25,675 nt of DNA from a virus. A model generated the notes under the pieces. It was not told the DNA's origin. It made no database searches and saw only the letters and a program-made list of their open reading frames with translations. This document shows, piece by piece, positions 25,101 through 25,675 of the stretch (position 1 is the stretch's first letter; each line of letters starts with the position of its first letter). The DNA lies in the IMG/VR virus record IMGVR_UViG_3300026512_000370, positions 1 through 25,675 of that record, one strand, 5' to 3'. Position numbers and translations under genes: made by a program.

Positions 25101-25675
25101 AGCTAAACATATTATATTTAAACACTTTGGAGAAAAAAGAGATAGTTTAACACCAGATGAACTTATTGATATTGTCGATATTATAAGAAAGGCAGATGTA
25201 GAAAACATAACTCCTACAAGAAGAGAATATACATATTACGACGCAGATAATACAAGGTTAAAAGTTATTGTAGATGAGCATAAGAAAAATGGAAATGATT
25301 TTATTGTTAGTTTTTATACTAATAGAAAAAAGCCGACAGTTGGTCACAATGACACCTACTTCAAAAAAGAAGCTTCTAATGCCGACTTTGATAAAACAAT
25401 TATACCACAAAAACAAGAAAAACCAAAAGGACTTTTAGCGAGAGTTGCAGAACAAAAAAGATTAGAGGGATTACCAGAAAAAGGCAGAAAAGTATATCAT
25501 CCATTAAGAGAGCGAGAGTATTACTTAGGAGACAGTGGAACTGTTTATTTTAAAAGAGGCAATGGAAAATATAGAGAGATGCCAAACGAAGAGATACGAA
25601 ACGACATACACACAATAGCAGAAATAGGAACAAATAAATTTAAAGCTCAAAAATTGGCACAGGAAAAAGATTTAG
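22183..25675 (+). CDS. Polyvalent virion protein with HExxH peptidase-like and BECR RNase-like domains (partial)
   Basis: ATG 22183 opens at least 1164 codons, free of stops to the right edge. Residues 3-16 and 27-40 are identical (YKQDPLYAKFKQEQ). Residues about 100-210 are Gly/Ala-rich and helical, with 'GEMIGDPLNITP' (109-120) as in phage ejection proteins. Residues about 640-870 match the LPD23-type polyvalent-protein domain: LSDVLEHEELFEKYPHL, LLHEIQHAIQDVEKWAKGGN (H704, E705, H708), then LWGEQQARAVEHR (E860, R864). Residues about 970-1055 resemble BECR (Barnase-EndoU-ColicinE5/D-RelE-like) nucleases: GAKHIIFKHF (H976, H981), RREYTYYDAD, FIVSFYTNRKK. Such proteins are thought to enter the host with phage DNA. 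Family names are recalled, not searched. Confidence 0.8.
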   Translation, partial: MDYKQDPLYAKFKQEQAQNNQQSTPSYKQDPLYAKFKQEQNNSQSRMDKIDEYIPDFAEDFVHGAAKNITDYTASGAKLFGNKSLQNKARVASQTLDRNINNKWVGLAGEMIGDPLNITPAGIVSKGQKIGKAGSLIEKLAVGATKTKPRAIATSMGLGAGIGAGTMVAKDYGNDTLSTDEKVQSAEIGAGFVAGLNGIISAITKGRVNNIIKPEMIQGAKSDEDIANAILNNADAMGLSPQETQAISGEILQGKYPKVPNEFKIEQAGFRKPYEPNFQMRPNNPPATMDINTALAVLAREADKKRVAQGLEPIYQHKYEVQPQYKKESVYPPKPEQPYNPNFVSGDFNNNIPVPYNADAELMQRYQKIASHPRLQELLSMRESISAKDAQSPQRVVSKGGYRELDGYGGENKHAYDRPLYEKNYATDFHLTKQDIGKLYRGQYDDKLLSKLETDLGTLDNHPDYAEPISAINDIDYKAELAKLDDTDVKMSENDWKEANELFSKGIDNLAAGTYAGIGEDENGNITFDPEKFVLGLGGYTAVKQALKNGTIRGKLKEIATGAINKINFNPEIQKEGNSFNSMFVGTKPNAKGAFSDIATKKTMKEIDDSKAILKDGGLKTTTSRILDDDFTYRKAKLSDVLEHEELFEKYPHLKNIDVVETSKNGASYHKADDSLNMDAYILLSKDYMNGNSITPSGKRVLLHEIQHAIQDVEKWAKGGNAKSMKGKDLENPNYTDEKGKRLIEVKTEIEDILSKPEYKQQLNQSNKDFEAYSQKIDDIEKKMDELYADRTSSKEIRRAKHKEANKLSNEIEQVFSDFKEFSHKKHPYLGRLDKLEAEKYTLPEKYISKHSAYMRLWGEQQARAVEHRISMTPEERASESWQDTLKRKEGEYNKPIIKYDGDVSEMSVSSKEKYSKKIDVLKKHLEGKELNPEQQKIANVYLGKRNMAELKTDDISTIQNTLHLTKGNVKVGAKHIIFKHFGEKRDSLTPDELIDIVDIIRKADVENITPTRREYTYYDADNTRLKVIVDEHKKNGNDFIVSFYTNRKKPTVGHNDTYFKKEASNADFDKTIIPQKQEKPKGLLARVAEQKRLEGLPEKGRKVYHPLREREYYLGDSGTVYFKRGNGKYREMPNEEIRNDIHTIAEIGTNKFKAQKLAQEKDL
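22189..22302 (+). repeat. Two protein-level copies of a 14-residue N-terminal motif
   Basis: Codons 3-16 (22189-22230) and 27-40 (22261-22302) encode the same YKQDPLYAKFKQEQ. The DNA differs at seven third positions and nowhere else. The motif is therefore old and conserved for function. Confidence 0.9.

Overview
This window is part of the genome of a tailed double-stranded DNA phage (or prophage). It covers the packaging, head and tail/virion genes. All genes run left to right and are tightly packed, often with 1-4 base ATGA or TAATG overlaps. The DNA is very AT-rich, with codons skewed to AGA, TTA, ATA and AAA. That would suit an AT-rich host such as a Campylobacterota (epsilonproteobacterial) bacterium, but this is inferred from base composition only. 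I see no tape-measure, tail-tube, sheath or tail-terminator gene. A very large multidomain protein sits at the right end, where podoviruses carry ejected internal virion proteins. A short-tailed (podovirus-like) particle is therefore the best guess.

Layout. Positions 1-2869: end of the small terminase, a small coiled-coil protein, and the large terminase. The large terminase is interrupted exactly inside its ATP-binding P-loop by a 321-residue intein with a LAGLIDADG endonuclease. Positions 2863-5850: a small unknown, the portal, two small unknowns and a Q/M-rich scaffold candidate, closed by a clear terminator. Positions 5986-7511: major capsid protein (DUF5309/SU10-like), a head-tail adaptor candidate and an unlisted 55-residue single-span membrane protein, closed by a second hairpin terminator. 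Positions 7582-9777: two fiber or tail-like proteins, each with its own leader. Positions 9881-15826: an operon of five large or unfamiliar proteins, probably tail or virion proteins. Positions 15880-21251: a probably abundant 188-residue protein, an Ig-like protein, a heptad-repeat coiled-coil protein with a 287-base perfect internal duplication, a fiber fused to a second copy of the adaptor domain, and an unknown. Positions 21248-22123: an N/Q-rich protein. Positions 22183-25675: the first 1164 codons of a polyvalent protein that runs off the right edge, with an HEIQH metallopeptidase-like domain and a BECR-type RNase-like domain.

How they work together: the terminase and portal package DNA into a capsid built on the scaffold. 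The adaptor joins the portal to the tail. The fiber-like and coiled-coil proteins probably form the tail and host-recognition apparatus. The polyvalent protein is probably packaged and delivered into the host at infection, where its enzyme domains could act on host targets.

Most interesting points: the polyvalent protein with its duplicated N-terminal motif; the adaptor-domain paralog fused to a fiber; the P-loop intein; and the recently expanded heptad-repeat gene. No gap over 300 bases lacks a gene. I saw no tRNA, CRISPR array, insertion sequence, lysis enzyme or integrase.
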